The notes under the pieces: model-generated
Databases searched by the model: none
Seen by the model: only the letters and a program-made list of their open reading frames with translations
What the model was told of the DNA's origin: nothing
Translations under genes and position numbers: made by a program
Source of the DNA: Lachnospiraceae bacterium
Lineage (GTDB): Bacteria > Bacillota > Clostridia > Lachnospirales > Lachnospiraceae
Direction: 5' to 3'
NCBI GenBank assembly: GCA_022483465.1
Contig: JAKVNF010000004.1
Location: forward strand, 371,713 to 435,712
DNA: 64,000 bases
Shown: one piece after another, positions 34,147 to 41,738 of the stretch
How the letters are laid out: the number at the start of each line of letters is the position of its first letter
Position numbering within the stretch: the stretch's first letter is position 1

Positions 34147-34349
34147 ACCTATAGTTTAGCAGATATATAGCGGTATGTGTATAATCTATTTATAAAATCT
34201 TGTTGTAAGCTAAGCAATGCGTTGCAGCCGAGGAAGCGGGCTCGCTTTCATCTCGGCAATTGAATTGCCGAGAATTCCCGCTCGCAATCTTAAACCAACA
34301 GCGCGCAAAAGTTAAACAATTGCTGAACAAGTTTTTCTGAAGGCGGTTC

Positions 34350-34620
34350 TCACCGCGCGGAAGGCTCTTCGAACTTCTCCCCCTTCTCCAGGGCAAGGAG
34401 GCGCTTCTTGACCTCCACCCCGCAGGCGTACCCGGTGAGACTCCCGTCCGCCCCGATGACCCGGTGGCAGGGAATCAGAATCATGACCGGGTTGTTGTGA
34501 TTGGCCATGCCAACAGCTCTTGCCGCTTTCGGGCTTCCAATCATCTCCGCGATCTCCCCGTAGGTTCTGGTCTCCCCGTAGGGAATGCTGCAAAGCGCCT
34601 TCCAGACACGCTTTTGAAAC
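34350..34620 (-). pseudogene. ogt: 3' half of ogt, separated by IS66
   Basis: Encodes FQKRVWKALCSIPYGETRTY, the helix-turn-helix and the active-site LIPCHRVIGADGSLTGYACG of methylated-DNA-protein cysteine methyltransferase, ending at a normal C-terminus. The 5' half lies at 38805-39054 beyond the IS66 element. The 8-bp target duplication is at 34613-34620. The longer frame to 34886 is IS66 sequence read through. DNA repair by this locus should be lost unless the element excises precisely. Confidence 0.9.
34613..34620. repeat. IS66 target-site duplication, left copy
   Basis: TTTGAAAC, repeated at 38805-38812 on the other side of the element. Confidence 0.92.
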
Positions 34621-35059
34621 GTAAGCATAACAACCAGCGTACGCTGACGAAACCTGCGTGAGGCGTTATCATTAAGGGGGAGGGTTCCAGTTGAAACCGC
34701 AAATACTTCAGAGATTCGCGGTTGACAGCGGAGGTGAATCTCTTTGCAGATGTATTGCTTTCGGCCTACGCATCTCCTGGGAATGAACTGCGCAGGTTCG
34801 GATCTGGACTGCAGGTACGTCGGTTGTGATGGGGCGTCTCCGTGTACCTGGATAGGTTGGGCATCCGGGTCCCAGTCTCCTGTCACCCTGAAGCGATGGA
34901 TCCAGACACAAGAAAGTCCGGCATGGCGATTCCTCAGGTGGGAACAATACCATGCCGGACGGTCAATTCTGCAGTTTCACTTATGCGACTGCAAGTGGCC
35001 GATGCCTGCCTGTTCGGCAGACGTCGGCTACTCGGGTTGTTCTGTTTGTCAGGAGGTTA
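34621..35059. other. Non-coding end of IS66
   Basis: About 440 bp between the left terminal repeat and the tnpC stop. Short open frames on both strands have no recognisable family features. Several inverted repeats are visible, for example GTCCGGCATGG / CCATGCCGGAC at about 34917-34961. I see no gene here. Confidence 0.6.
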
Positions 35060-37291
35060 TCATGCTGCCGGGTATGGGCCGACCACCTTTCCATCTCGCA
35101 TCCACCGGCCATTTACCAGGATGGGCTCTGTCTCAGATTGAAAACTGATACCTTTCCCGGCCTGTGTGGCTTCTCGCTGCTTCGCTTCGTACGCCCTGTA
35201 TTCTTCAGACCAGCACATCATCTTTGGAAGATATTCATCTGGGTTGTCTCCCCGCCTCTGATGCTTGGGTATCTCGATGAGGAGATACTGGAAGTAGTAC
35301 TCCGGATCGGCATCATTCAATTCCGCTGTTGTTGCGATGGAGTTCGCAATCATGCGGTCGGTGGCACCTTCATCTGAATACGAAAAGAGACTGCTGTTTC
35401 TTTGCAAAGCAATCCTACGGATGTTTCTTTCGCAGTAAGTGTTGTCCGCAGGTACGTTAGAATCGTAGAGGAAGCTGTCGATGTGACCGCCTTTCTTGCA
35501 ATCCTCAAAGTAGTTCATCGCCTTGCGCATCGTCGCGGTCATCGTTACTCGTTTTGATGGATCAGAGGAAGTACCATGCAGCGAGGCCTGATAGGCCTCC
35601 TCATACTCACAGACGTACTGCCAGGCCAGATCCAGGTGCGGCTTTACGTTTTTGATTCTTCCAGCAACCCGCTCCTCTCCGGACAGGCGCTTGAGCTTCG
35701 TATCCTCGCTCTCGGCAAGGCTGATCTCGCGCAGGATTTTCCATTCCCAGGTCTGTGCCAGCTGTTTTCTGCCCTCCTCCGTTTTCATGAGGTCTTTTGA
35801 GGCCATCTTCACAATAAGCCAGGCAAGAAAGAACGGCCTTCTCAGATGCGCAAGGCAGAATGAGACCACGATCTTTCCTTCAGACTTGCGCTCCAGTTCC
35901 GGATATGCAGCATACTTGTCGTTCTTGCATACGACAGATGCATTTCCTGTCACTGTCGTAGGATCGGGCTCCGTTTCCTGTTCCGGCGGAGTTGTCTGGC
36001 CTGCGGTATCCGAACGATCCGCGTCCTTATCCGGAAGAAAGTCTGCAAACAGTCCATCCAGAAATGACTCAGCCCTGGAGGGATTGAAGAAATATGCGGC
36101 AGCCTTGGGACCTTCCCGCAGCTCACTTGTAATCAGCAGCCAGATATAGGACTTTTCTCCCGGCTTCTCAGCATCATAGATAGATCTCCAGGTGGTTTCA
36201 TCCATCTGAATGTACTTGCCTGTTATGATGAAGCTGACGAGATAATCGAAGACGGGAAGCAGATATCTTGCGGCACAGGTATTGCACCAGTAAACCGTTT
36301 TCTGTGTTTTCATGGGATAGCCCATGTGACAGATCAGAGCAGCGATGCGCTTGTACGGGATGCTCATGCTGGTCAGCATGTAGTACATGAAGGCGACGAT
36401 CTCCGGGGTTGCCCGGGATCCCGGCATGATATATCCCTCGCTGTAGGGCCGGTATAGCGTACGATTCACCTCATGACTGTCAGAATCGGATTTTTCTTCG
36501 TCGCTGACATCCTCTGAGTATGCGATGATTGGTTTCATGATTGTCAGCACGACGACATGAGCCTCCTCTATACTGAGTTTTTCGCTTGCTTCGAATCCCA
36601 GCTTAGATAAAGACTTTGCTTTTTCGATCATTTCCGGAGTCAGATCATCCACATCATAGCTGATTCTGTGCGGGAGATTCTGCGTATCACGCTCCCAGAT
36701 GCCCGGCTTGCGCTTCTGTTTTTCCTTTGATTCATCGGGTATCGGTTTTCTCGGGGGACGGCTGCTCCGCCTGGGTTTCCTGCCTTTTTCGCCAGCTCCG
36801 CCTTTCCTGGACGGATTCTCATCCTGAGTTTTTCCGTCACTGTCTTTCCCATTTTCGTCTGCATTGGCTGGCTCTGCAGGTGCTTCTGTCCCTGTCGTGT
36901 CTTTGGCCTGCTCTCCATCAGCGTCAGACTCTTCGGTGAGCGGATCTGTCTCCACATCCTCGCTGCCGCCTTGTGGAATCCCGGTTTCGAGTTCTTTCCC
37001 AGAGAGCTGCTCGTCCTTTTCCCCAAAGGCTCTCCTACGTCCGAGTTTGTTGTTCTCGTCCTTATTCTGCTCCTTCTGTTTGAGTTCCTCATTTTCCTTT
37101 TGCAGCGCTTTATAATCTTCAGCTGCTTTTTCAGCTGCCTTTATCAGCGCTGCAATGCGGTTCGTCTTGACGATGTCATCCACGATAACCTCACTAAAGA
37201 TGTTCGAGATGTCGCTCGGACTGAAAGCGCCACACTGGTACAGGAGGTTGTACTTATGAAGTCTCTGGACAGGGATCTCGGTTTCCATCAC
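35060..37291 (-). CDS. tnpC: IS66 transposase TnpC
   Basis: A 743-residue DDE transposase, larger than the common 500-540-residue IS66 TnpC because of a long acidic, glutamine- and proline-containing region after the N-terminal coiled coil and a second linker within the catalytic core. Catalytic residues are Asp in YIQMDETTW, Asp in VVCKNDKYAAY and Glu in DNTYCERNIRRIA. The cysteine pair WCNTCAARY belongs to the IS66 zinc region. It overlaps the accessory gene by ATGA. Confidence 0.93.
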   Translation of the reverse strand: MMETEIPVQRLHKYNLLYQCGAFSPSDISNIFSEVIVDDIVKTNRIAALIKAAEKAAEDYKALQKENEELKQKEQNKDENNKLGRRRAFGEKDEQLSGKELETGIPQGGSEDVETDPLTEESDADGEQAKDTTGTEAPAEPANADENGKDSDGKTQDENPSRKGGAGEKGRKPRRSSRPPRKPIPDESKEKQKRKPGIWERDTQNLPHRISYDVDDLTPEMIEKAKSLSKLGFEASEKLSIEEAHVVVLTIMKPIIAYSEDVSDEEKSDSDSHEVNRTLYRPYSEGYIMPGSRATPEIVAFMYYMLTSMSIPYKRIAALICHMGYPMKTQKTVYWCNTCAARYLLPVFDYLVSFIITGKYIQMDETTWRSIYDAEKPGEKSYIWLLITSELREGPKAAAYFFNPSRAESFLDGLFADFLPDKDADRSDTAGQTTPPEQETEPDPTTVTGNASVVCKNDKYAAYPELERKSEGKIVVSFCLAHLRRPFFLAWLIVKMASKDLMKTEEGRKQLAQTWEWKILREISLAESEDTKLKRLSGEERVAGRIKNVKPHLDLAWQYVCEYEEAYQASLHGTSSDPSKRVTMTATMRKAMNYFEDCKKGGHIDSFLYDSNVPADNTYCERNIRRIALQRNSSLFSYSDEGATDRMIANSIATTAELNDADPEYYFQYLLIEIPKHQRRGDNPDEYLPKMMCWSEEYRAYEAKQREATQAGKGISFQSETEPILVNGRWMRDGKVVGPYPAA

Positions 37292-37665
37292 CGGGCCTCT
37301 TTGTCTACGGAAGCAAGGCTTGCGCTGGCCTTCTGAACGGCATCCTGATAGGCGCGGAGAGCCTTCCTCAGCTGTGTATTCTCATTCCGCAGAGATGCAT
37401 TTGCCTCCTCCAGCTCTGTTATTCTGGAAATCAAAGTTTTCGTCGAACCTTCAGCCCGAACAGAGTTTGCCTGCTCTGCTGGTGCGTCGGAGGCCGATGC
37501 CTGCTTTCGAACGTACTTCCTGGTGGGCACAACCTCCCCTGTAACGGGATCAAGCTTCCCGATCAGCTTCCGGTCTGTCTTGTGCTGTTTAGCCTCCTTG
37601 TCCCAATAGCTGTGTGAAGAATAAACGTATACCGTATCCCCCTGTCTCAGATGAATGGTACCCAT
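37288..37665 (-). CDS. IS66-associated accessory protein, coiled coil
   Basis: A 125-residue protein. The first 55 residues (YVYSSHSYWDKEAKQHKTD, then RKLIGKLDPVTGEVVPTRKY) resemble the N-terminal segment of IS1634/IS66-type transposases. The rest is a leucine-heptad coiled coil from about residue 75. It overlaps tnpC by 4 bp and is probably part of the transposition machinery; its own role is unknown. Confidence 0.6.
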   Translation of the reverse strand: MGTIHLRQGDTVYVYSSHSYWDKEAKQHKTDRKLIGKLDPVTGEVVPTRKYVRKQASASDAPAEQANSVRAEGSTKTLISRITELEEANASLRNENTQLRKALRAYQDAVQKASASLASVDKEAR

Positions 37666-37809
37666 GTCAGACCTCCTGAGAGCTGCTTATCAGTTCTCAG
37701 GAGTATAGTAACATATCTATACCCTCTTGTCAACCGAAAATAAGGGTATAGATATTTGAATATTTATACTCCCTACCGAAGTAGCCTGAAAGTTCAAAAC
37801 CACGTGTTT

Positions 37810-38199
37810 TCAGGATCTCTGGGATTCTGCGGCCACCTGATCAGGCATGTCGATGTGCGGGTATACTTCGCGGATGGTACCGTCAAGTGCGATTCCGCTC
37901 ATGAGCTGACGGTACTGCTCCGGAGAAAGAGATCTGGCTTCGTCCGCATTCCTGGGATACTGGAATGAGTTTCCCGGCGCAAGGCGAAGCGTATAGAGCA
38001 CAGTGCCGATTCCCTCGAAGCAGATCCCCTTGATCGTTCTGGCAGATCTGCCACGAAAAAGATAGAGAACTCCACGGTCCGTTGGATCCAGGTGATAGTT
38101 CAGCATGACATAAGCGGAGAGTCCATCAACGCCGCGGCGCATATCCACCCTCTTCGTGCAGAGAATGATCTTCCTGAAGCCGATGCCGTCAACAAACAT
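37810..38199 (-). CDS. tnpB: IS66 family protein TnpB (Orf2)
   Basis: A 129-residue IS66 Orf2 protein: RVDMRRGVDGLSAYV and GVLYLFRGRSARTIKGICFEG-like core are hallmarks. It is needed for IS66 transposition by an unclear mechanism. Start at 38199 follows TTAAGGAGG and overlaps tnpA by 11 bp. It is unrelated to the IS605 TnpB nuclease despite the name. Confidence 0.9.
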   Translation of the reverse strand: MFVDGIGFRKIILCTKRVDMRRGVDGLSAYVMLNYHLDPTDRGVLYLFRGRSARTIKGICFEGIGTVLYTLRLAPGNSFQYPRNADEARSLSPEQYRQLMSGIALDGTIREVYPHIDMPDQVAAESQRS

Positions 38200-38707
38200 G
38201 AAAAGCCTCCTTAAGCATGGAGAGGGTCTCGCGCCGGACAGAAGAGTAGAGATAGAGCCGACAGGACCGTGTCTCCAGGATAACTTCCGGAGACACGGCA
38301 GGCCCTCCCGGCCTGCCTGGAACAGATCCGGCATTTCCTTCTTCCGGTGTACCGGTGATCCGCGGAAGATCAGAGTGGTTCGACCGGCTGCGGGAACCCG
38401 AGTCATCAGCAGTACCCGGTTCCGAGCCTATTGTATTGACATCAGGGCGTGCCTGTCCGTTTACGATGTCGGTGATGTCTACGAAGTTCTCTGTCTCTGG
38501 CACTGAACCAGAGGATGCCTTCCTGTTACTGGCGTCCGTCTCCCTGATCACGTTTTTCCAGTAGTAGAAGAGTGAGGCGTTGATCTCATGCTCCCTGCAC
38601 CATTGTGCAATCGACATCAGCTTCGTTTCTCTGTTCTCGTACGCATTGATGATCGGCCTCCAATAGCGAAGCTTCTCCTCACGAACCATCTGCTGTCTCT
38701 TGTCCAT
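38189..38707 (-). CDS. tnpA: IS66 family protein TnpA (Orf1)
   Basis: A 172-residue protein with a short N-terminal helix-turn-helix (IAQWCREHEINASLFYYWKN) as in IS66 TnpA, then a low-complexity middle and a C-terminal SPEVILETRSCRLYLYSSV strand region. First gene after the right terminal repeat; a hairpin AGGAAACTACTAGCTG-like region lies upstream near the start. Confidence 0.85.
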   Translation of the reverse strand: MDKRQQMVREEKLRYWRPIINAYENRETKLMSIAQWCREHEINASLFYYWKNVIRETDASNRKASSGSVPETENFVDITDIVNGQARPDVNTIGSEPGTADDSGSRSRSNHSDLPRITGTPEEGNAGSVPGRPGGPAVSPEVILETRSCRLYLYSSVRRETLSMLKEAFHVC

Positions 38708-38804
38708 AAAAAAGCCTCCTCTGTAGAACGCAGCTAGTAGTTTCCTAGCCTCATTCTACAGAAGAGGTTGATCCGGGTCATGGTACGTCCGTTGTTACGC
38801 TTAC

Positions 38805-38812
38805 TTTGAAAC
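38805..38812. repeat. IS66 target-site duplication, right copy
   Basis: TTTGAAAC, identical to 34613-34620. Confidence 0.92.
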
Positions 38813-39054
38813 GGGGTCCCCTCCGGGGCAAGGGGAAGGTCAAAGAAAGTCCTCTTGCCCGCAAAGTACTCGGAGAGCTCTCCCGCGCAGGCAAGGACCA
38901 GCTCCCCCGGGGCGCCGGGGAGGGTGAGGCGGGTCTCCTGCACCTTTTCCACCTTCTCCACACGGGTGATCCCCGTCTCCCCTGCCTCGAGAACCAGAGT
39001 TCCGATCGGGGTGTGCACCAGAAGGGAGCTCTCTCTCGTTTTGGACGCTTCCAT
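38805..39054 (-). pseudogene. ogt: 5' half of ogt, separated by IS66
   Basis: Start at 39054 follows GCAAAGGAGG. The frame encodes the N-terminal Ogt domain (LLVHTPIGTLVLEAGETGIT; ELSEYFAGKRTFFDLPLAP) and stops being Ogt at EGTPFQ, exactly where the 3' half resumes with FQKRVWKAL. Removing 34621-38804 plus one TTTGAAAC copy restores one continuous frame. Confidence 0.9.
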
Positions 39055-39263
39055 CGCACTGCCTCCTTTGCTCTTTTGCATTCCGGAAACCATCTTACAA
39101 TACCCGCGGGAAATGGTCATCCCCGTCCGACCGGCTAAAAAGCTTGAAAATACAATAAAAAAAGAGGCTGAAGCCTCTTGAATTTCCTATCACGCTGTCA
39201 AAGACCCGACCCGTGATCAGAAGGCAATCTGAAACATCAGAATACCAGAGTTTTAACATTTTC

Positions 39264-39482
39264 TTGAATTTGGCCAAGCCTGTGTTACACTCGTTATAGA
39301 GGGTAGCGGCATTGACCAGCTATCGTGAGCTGCGAAACAGTCTACTGTGTCGGAAGGCAGCCGACTGGGGAGCTCGACCATGGGTTTAGCGATAACCACA
39401 AAACGAATAGGTTCTTAGGAACTGAACGAAAACGCTAGTTTCAAATGTAAAGGGATCTTGCAATGGCAGGATCCCTTTGTTA
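39264..39482 (+). ncRNA. Candidate orphan small RNA with own promoter and terminator
   Basis: Promoter-like TTGAAT (39264-39269), 16-bp spacer, TACACT (39286-39291); then about 150 nt of non-coding, hairpin-rich sequence (for example CAGCTATCGTGAGCTG and GTTCTTAGGAAC); then a terminator AAAGGGATC / GATCCCTTT (39449-39478). The RNA would be about 185 nt. I could not match it to SRP, 6S, tmRNA, RNase P or a riboswitch class. The region 39055-39263 upstream holds only a small hairpin, AAGAGGC-TGAA-GCCTCTT. Confidence 0.4.
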
Positions 39483-39509
39483 TTGTTCGAATAAATTATC
39501 AGAGTGTTT

Positions 39510-39659
39510 ATGGATGATTCAGACAATAATATTCTTCTCCAGGCCGCAGAGGCATGGAGGAATCTAACACAATATTATTACGTTTTCACCTATGGTTACA
39601 AGAAAAAACTTTACACCATAACTCTACGTTTCACTCCTCCGGATCGCACTGTATCATAA
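39510..39659 (+). pseudogene. Small fragment resembling a PBECR4-type nuclease domain
   Basis: A 49-residue frame (start MDDSDNNILLQAAEAWRN) whose middle, YYVFTYGYKKKLYTITLRF, resembles the beginning of phage/ICE-associated barnase-EndoU-RelE-like toxin domains, which continue with an HLxGL segment that is missing here. It stops directly after. Probably a remnant; assignment is tentative. Confidence 0.35.
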
Positions 39660-39745
39660 AGCTCTCCTCCCATTGCAACCGCAATGGAAGGGGTATCCTT
39701 TACATTGCGGTTTACTCCATTTGGGTTTGATAGTCAGCGCAGATG

Positions 39746-40045
39746 TTATGCAAATGTAACGCAACAACCGCCTGTGCCAATACGAGACCGCTCACATGGG
39801 CCTTCTATCCATCGGGCGAATGAAACCCTCTGGAATACTTTGGTCCGGATCTTTGGGATGACAAGGGTACCAACGCGGTGCTGAAGGCGCCACTCGATGA
39901 TGCGGTGCCTGATTTTGTGCATCAGATCATGCTGCCTGTAGTAATGCTGCAGTGACAGGTGGGACATCTGCTTTGATTCAGCGTGCACGTGTACTTTGCC
40001 CTGCGTCAGCAGAGAAACTGCCTCCGCCTTCTTTTTTGTTTCCAC
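39746..40045 (-). pseudogene. Possible decayed transposase fragment
   Basis: In the frame read from 40045, the stretch MHKIRHRIIEWRLQHRVGTL resembles the HK-x-S-R-x-IV-x-x-C-x-x-x-x-IGT segment of some TnpB-like proteins, but the rest does not align and no catalytic motif is seen. The 39660-40129 interval otherwise contains nothing that I can support. Confidence 0.25.
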
Positions 40046-40129
40046 CCACTTCTTTCTTTTATTACGCTAACAAAGCGGCGCCGCAGGGGTGCCGCTTCAC
40101 TTCCTCTGCCCGTCTTTTGCGTTTTCCGA

Positions 40130-41119
40130 TCAGGATACCGATTCCCGCAGGGTCTTCAGATAATTCGGATCCCGGAGGAACGGCCGCGCAAGGCCGAAGA
40201 ACCGGATGCCGGCTTCCTGTCCGCGCAGAAGATCTGCCCGGTCCCGGACGCCTCCTGTCAGGATGACATCCGCATGGACCAGCGGGCGAAGGCGCCTTGC
40301 CGCATCCAGGTAGTAGAGACGCTCCTCAGGACGGTGCGCGTTCCAGCGGTTTCCGCTGATCTCGATCGCCGCGGCGCCCGCCTCATCCACAAGCGCTCCC
40401 ATCTTAAGAAACTCCTCCGTGGTCAGTCCCCCGGGCACCTCATCCGAGCTGTTGATCTTAACCCAGACGGGATAGTCCGCCCCGACCTGTTCCCGGACCG
40501 CCCGGACCACCTCCACGAGAAAGCGGGCCCGGTTCTCCACGGATCCCCCGTATGCATCCTGCCGGTGATTCAGGAGCGGGGAGAGAAACTGGGCAAGGAG
40601 GTATCCGTGGGCGGCGTGGATCTCCACCCCGTCAAAGCCGGCTTTCTTTGCCCGCTCTGCGGCCTTTACAAACTGGAGGGTGACCTGCCGGATCTCCTCT
40701 TTTGTCATCTCCCGCGGGACAAGACCCGAGATGGGATTGGGCACCGCCGAGGGCCCTAAGATCACCGCATGCTCCGGATCTGCCTGGCTCTGGGAGGAGC
40801 CGTGCACGATCTGCATGACGATCCGGCTCCCCCGCTCATGCACCCGCCTGGTCAGCTCCTCGTAGGCAGGGATCAGCGCATCGTTCCAGATGCCGAGCTC
40901 ATGCTTTTGCGGCTTCTCATCCCCCGCAATGTAGGCATAACTGGTCAGGATCGTCCCGACCTCGCCCTCTGCCAGGGCCTCATAGCGCGCGGCGATCGCC
41001 TCGGTCGGTGCGCCGTCGTCCGCCGCAGCGCCCTCTGCCGTCGCCGCCCGCACAAAGTGATTCCGAACCGCCAGCTTCCCGAGCTGTGCCGGTGCAAACA
41101 AGTCTTCCGGATTGTCCAT
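40130..41119 (-). CDS. NADH:flavin oxidoreductase, Old Yellow Enzyme family
   Basis: A 329-residue FMN TIM-barrel protein. Motifs: RNHFVRAATAEG near the N-terminus, GVEIHAAHGYLLAQFLSP with the active-site His pair, DAYGGSVENRARF, and VILTGGVRD for FMN phosphate binding. It lacks the C-terminal Fe-S/FAD half of the 2,4-dienoyl-CoA reductase type, so it is a simple ene-reductase or a flavin-dependent demethylase relative. It lies 85 bp downstream of an arsR gene on the same strand and is probably regulated by it. Confidence 0.9.
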   Translation of the reverse strand: MDNPEDLFAPAQLGKLAVRNHFVRAATAEGAAADDGAPTEAIAARYEALAEGEVGTILTSYAYIAGDEKPQKHELGIWNDALIPAYEELTRRVHERGSRIVMQIVHGSSQSQADPEHAVILGPSAVPNPISGLVPREMTKEEIRQVTLQFVKAAERAKKAGFDGVEIHAAHGYLLAQFLSPLLNHRQDAYGGSVENRARFLVEVVRAVREQVGADYPVWVKINSSDEVPGGLTTEEFLKMGALVDEAGAAAIEISGNRWNAHRPEERLYYLDAARRLRPLVHADVILTGGVRDRADLLRGQEAGIRFFGLARPFLRDPNYLKTLRESVS

Positions 41120-41204
41120 GATGCTGCCTCCTTATCAATCTACATTTCTCTGATTATCGATTTATACAGGTATGAAAATGCCGGGGAGATTCCCCGGCCG
41201 CTTG

Positions 41205-41519
41205 CTACAGCTGCGTCTTGATATACTCCGCCAGCTCCTGCAGGCCCTTCTCGTTTCTCCGGTAATAGGTCCACTTTCCGTATCGGCCGGACTCCAAAAG
41301 CCCCGCGCGCCGCATCAGCTCCAGGTACGAGGATACCGTGGACTGGGAGATGCCGGCCTTGTCCGTGATGCTGCCCACACAGACGCCGCCCTCAAAGGAC
41401 TGGCCGTCCGGGATGTGCAGCTCCTGGGGCGGAAAGTTCTCCTCCGGGTGCTTCAGCCAGGTCAGAATGTTCAGCCTGGTCTCATTTGATAACGCTTTTG
41501 CAATCAGTAAGATGTCCAT
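41205..41519 (-). CDS. ArsR-family transcriptional regulator
   Basis: A 104-residue winged-helix repressor; NETRLNILTWLKH and the recognition helix AGISQSTVSSYLELMRRAGLL are typical. One cysteine (GGVCVGS) sits in the alpha-2/alpha-3 region, but there is no ELCVCDL-type metal site, so it may sense an electrophile or redox signal rather than arsenic. It heads the operon with the OYE gene, and an inverted repeat lies in its promoter. Confidence 0.9.
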   Translation of the reverse strand: MDILLIAKALSNETRLNILTWLKHPEENFPPQELHIPDGQSFEGGVCVGSITDKAGISQSTVSSYLELMRRAGLLESGRYGKWTYYRRNEKGLQELAEYIKTQL

Positions 41520-41524
41520 GGCCC

Positions 41525-41553
41525 TATCGTATCTTCTTTTCTCGATATGTCAA
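41525..41553 (-). promoter_or_regulatory. Promoter and operator of arsR-OYE
   Basis: TTGACA (41548-41553), 16-bp spacer, TACGAT (41526-41531) on the minus strand. Inverted repeat TATCG-N13-CGATA (41525-41547) spans the spacer and -10. Confidence 0.6.
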
Positions 41554-41569
41554 TGCTGATGGACCTCGA

Positions 41570-41577
41570 AAAAAAAT
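41570..41577. repeat. ISL3 target-site duplication, left copy
   Basis: AAAAAAAT, repeated at 43647-43654. Confidence 0.75.
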
Positions 41578-41738
41578 GGCCCTTTCACTTTTTTTGTGGG
41601 ATGAGCCCTTCCTGACCGTCTCCGAGGTCCTCTGCCCCGGTCCTCCACAGGTGCCTTCTGCTCTCCGTGCATCTGTACTCCCGGGCGGACCGTGGGAGCA
41701 TCGCCGAGGGGCCCACGGTCTCGGAACAGCTTTATCCA

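Larger units (their letters stand above)
32334..34289 (-). mobile_element. Complete IS605-type element, copy 2 (tnpA, tnpB, both ends)
   Basis: About 1.96 kb. The left end (34289) abuts TTTAA on the minus strand (plus 34290-34294), the same pentamer that precedes copy 1, and carries the CTCGGCAAT-TGA-ATTGCCGAG hairpin. The right end is the hairpin CCCGCAGTT-TTA-ACTGCGGG-type stem followed by TAGTTCAC at about 32334. There is no target duplication, as expected for Y1 transposition. The element is less GC-rich than the flanking chromosome. Confidence 0.88.
34621..38804 (-). mobile_element. IS66-family insertion sequence interrupting ogt
   Basis: 4184 bp. Terminal inverted repeats start GTAAGCATAACAACC (left) and GTAAGCGTAACAACG (right, read on the minus strand). 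It is flanked by the 8-bp duplication TTTGAAAC, both typical of IS66. It carries tnpA, tnpB, a small accessory gene and tnpC, all on the minus strand and apparently intact. Confidence 0.95.

Noticed and set aside
34350-34886. 178-codon frame as a complete Ogt-like protein
   Set aside because: Only the last 90 residues are Ogt. The rest is IS66 terminal sequence read through the insertion junction.
39298-39482. Small RNA candidate as SRP RNA, 6S RNA or a known riboswitch
   Set aside because: A GGAAGGCAGCC stretch recalls SRP, but the conserved asymmetric loop and apical tetraloop context are missing; no riboswitch core was recognised.
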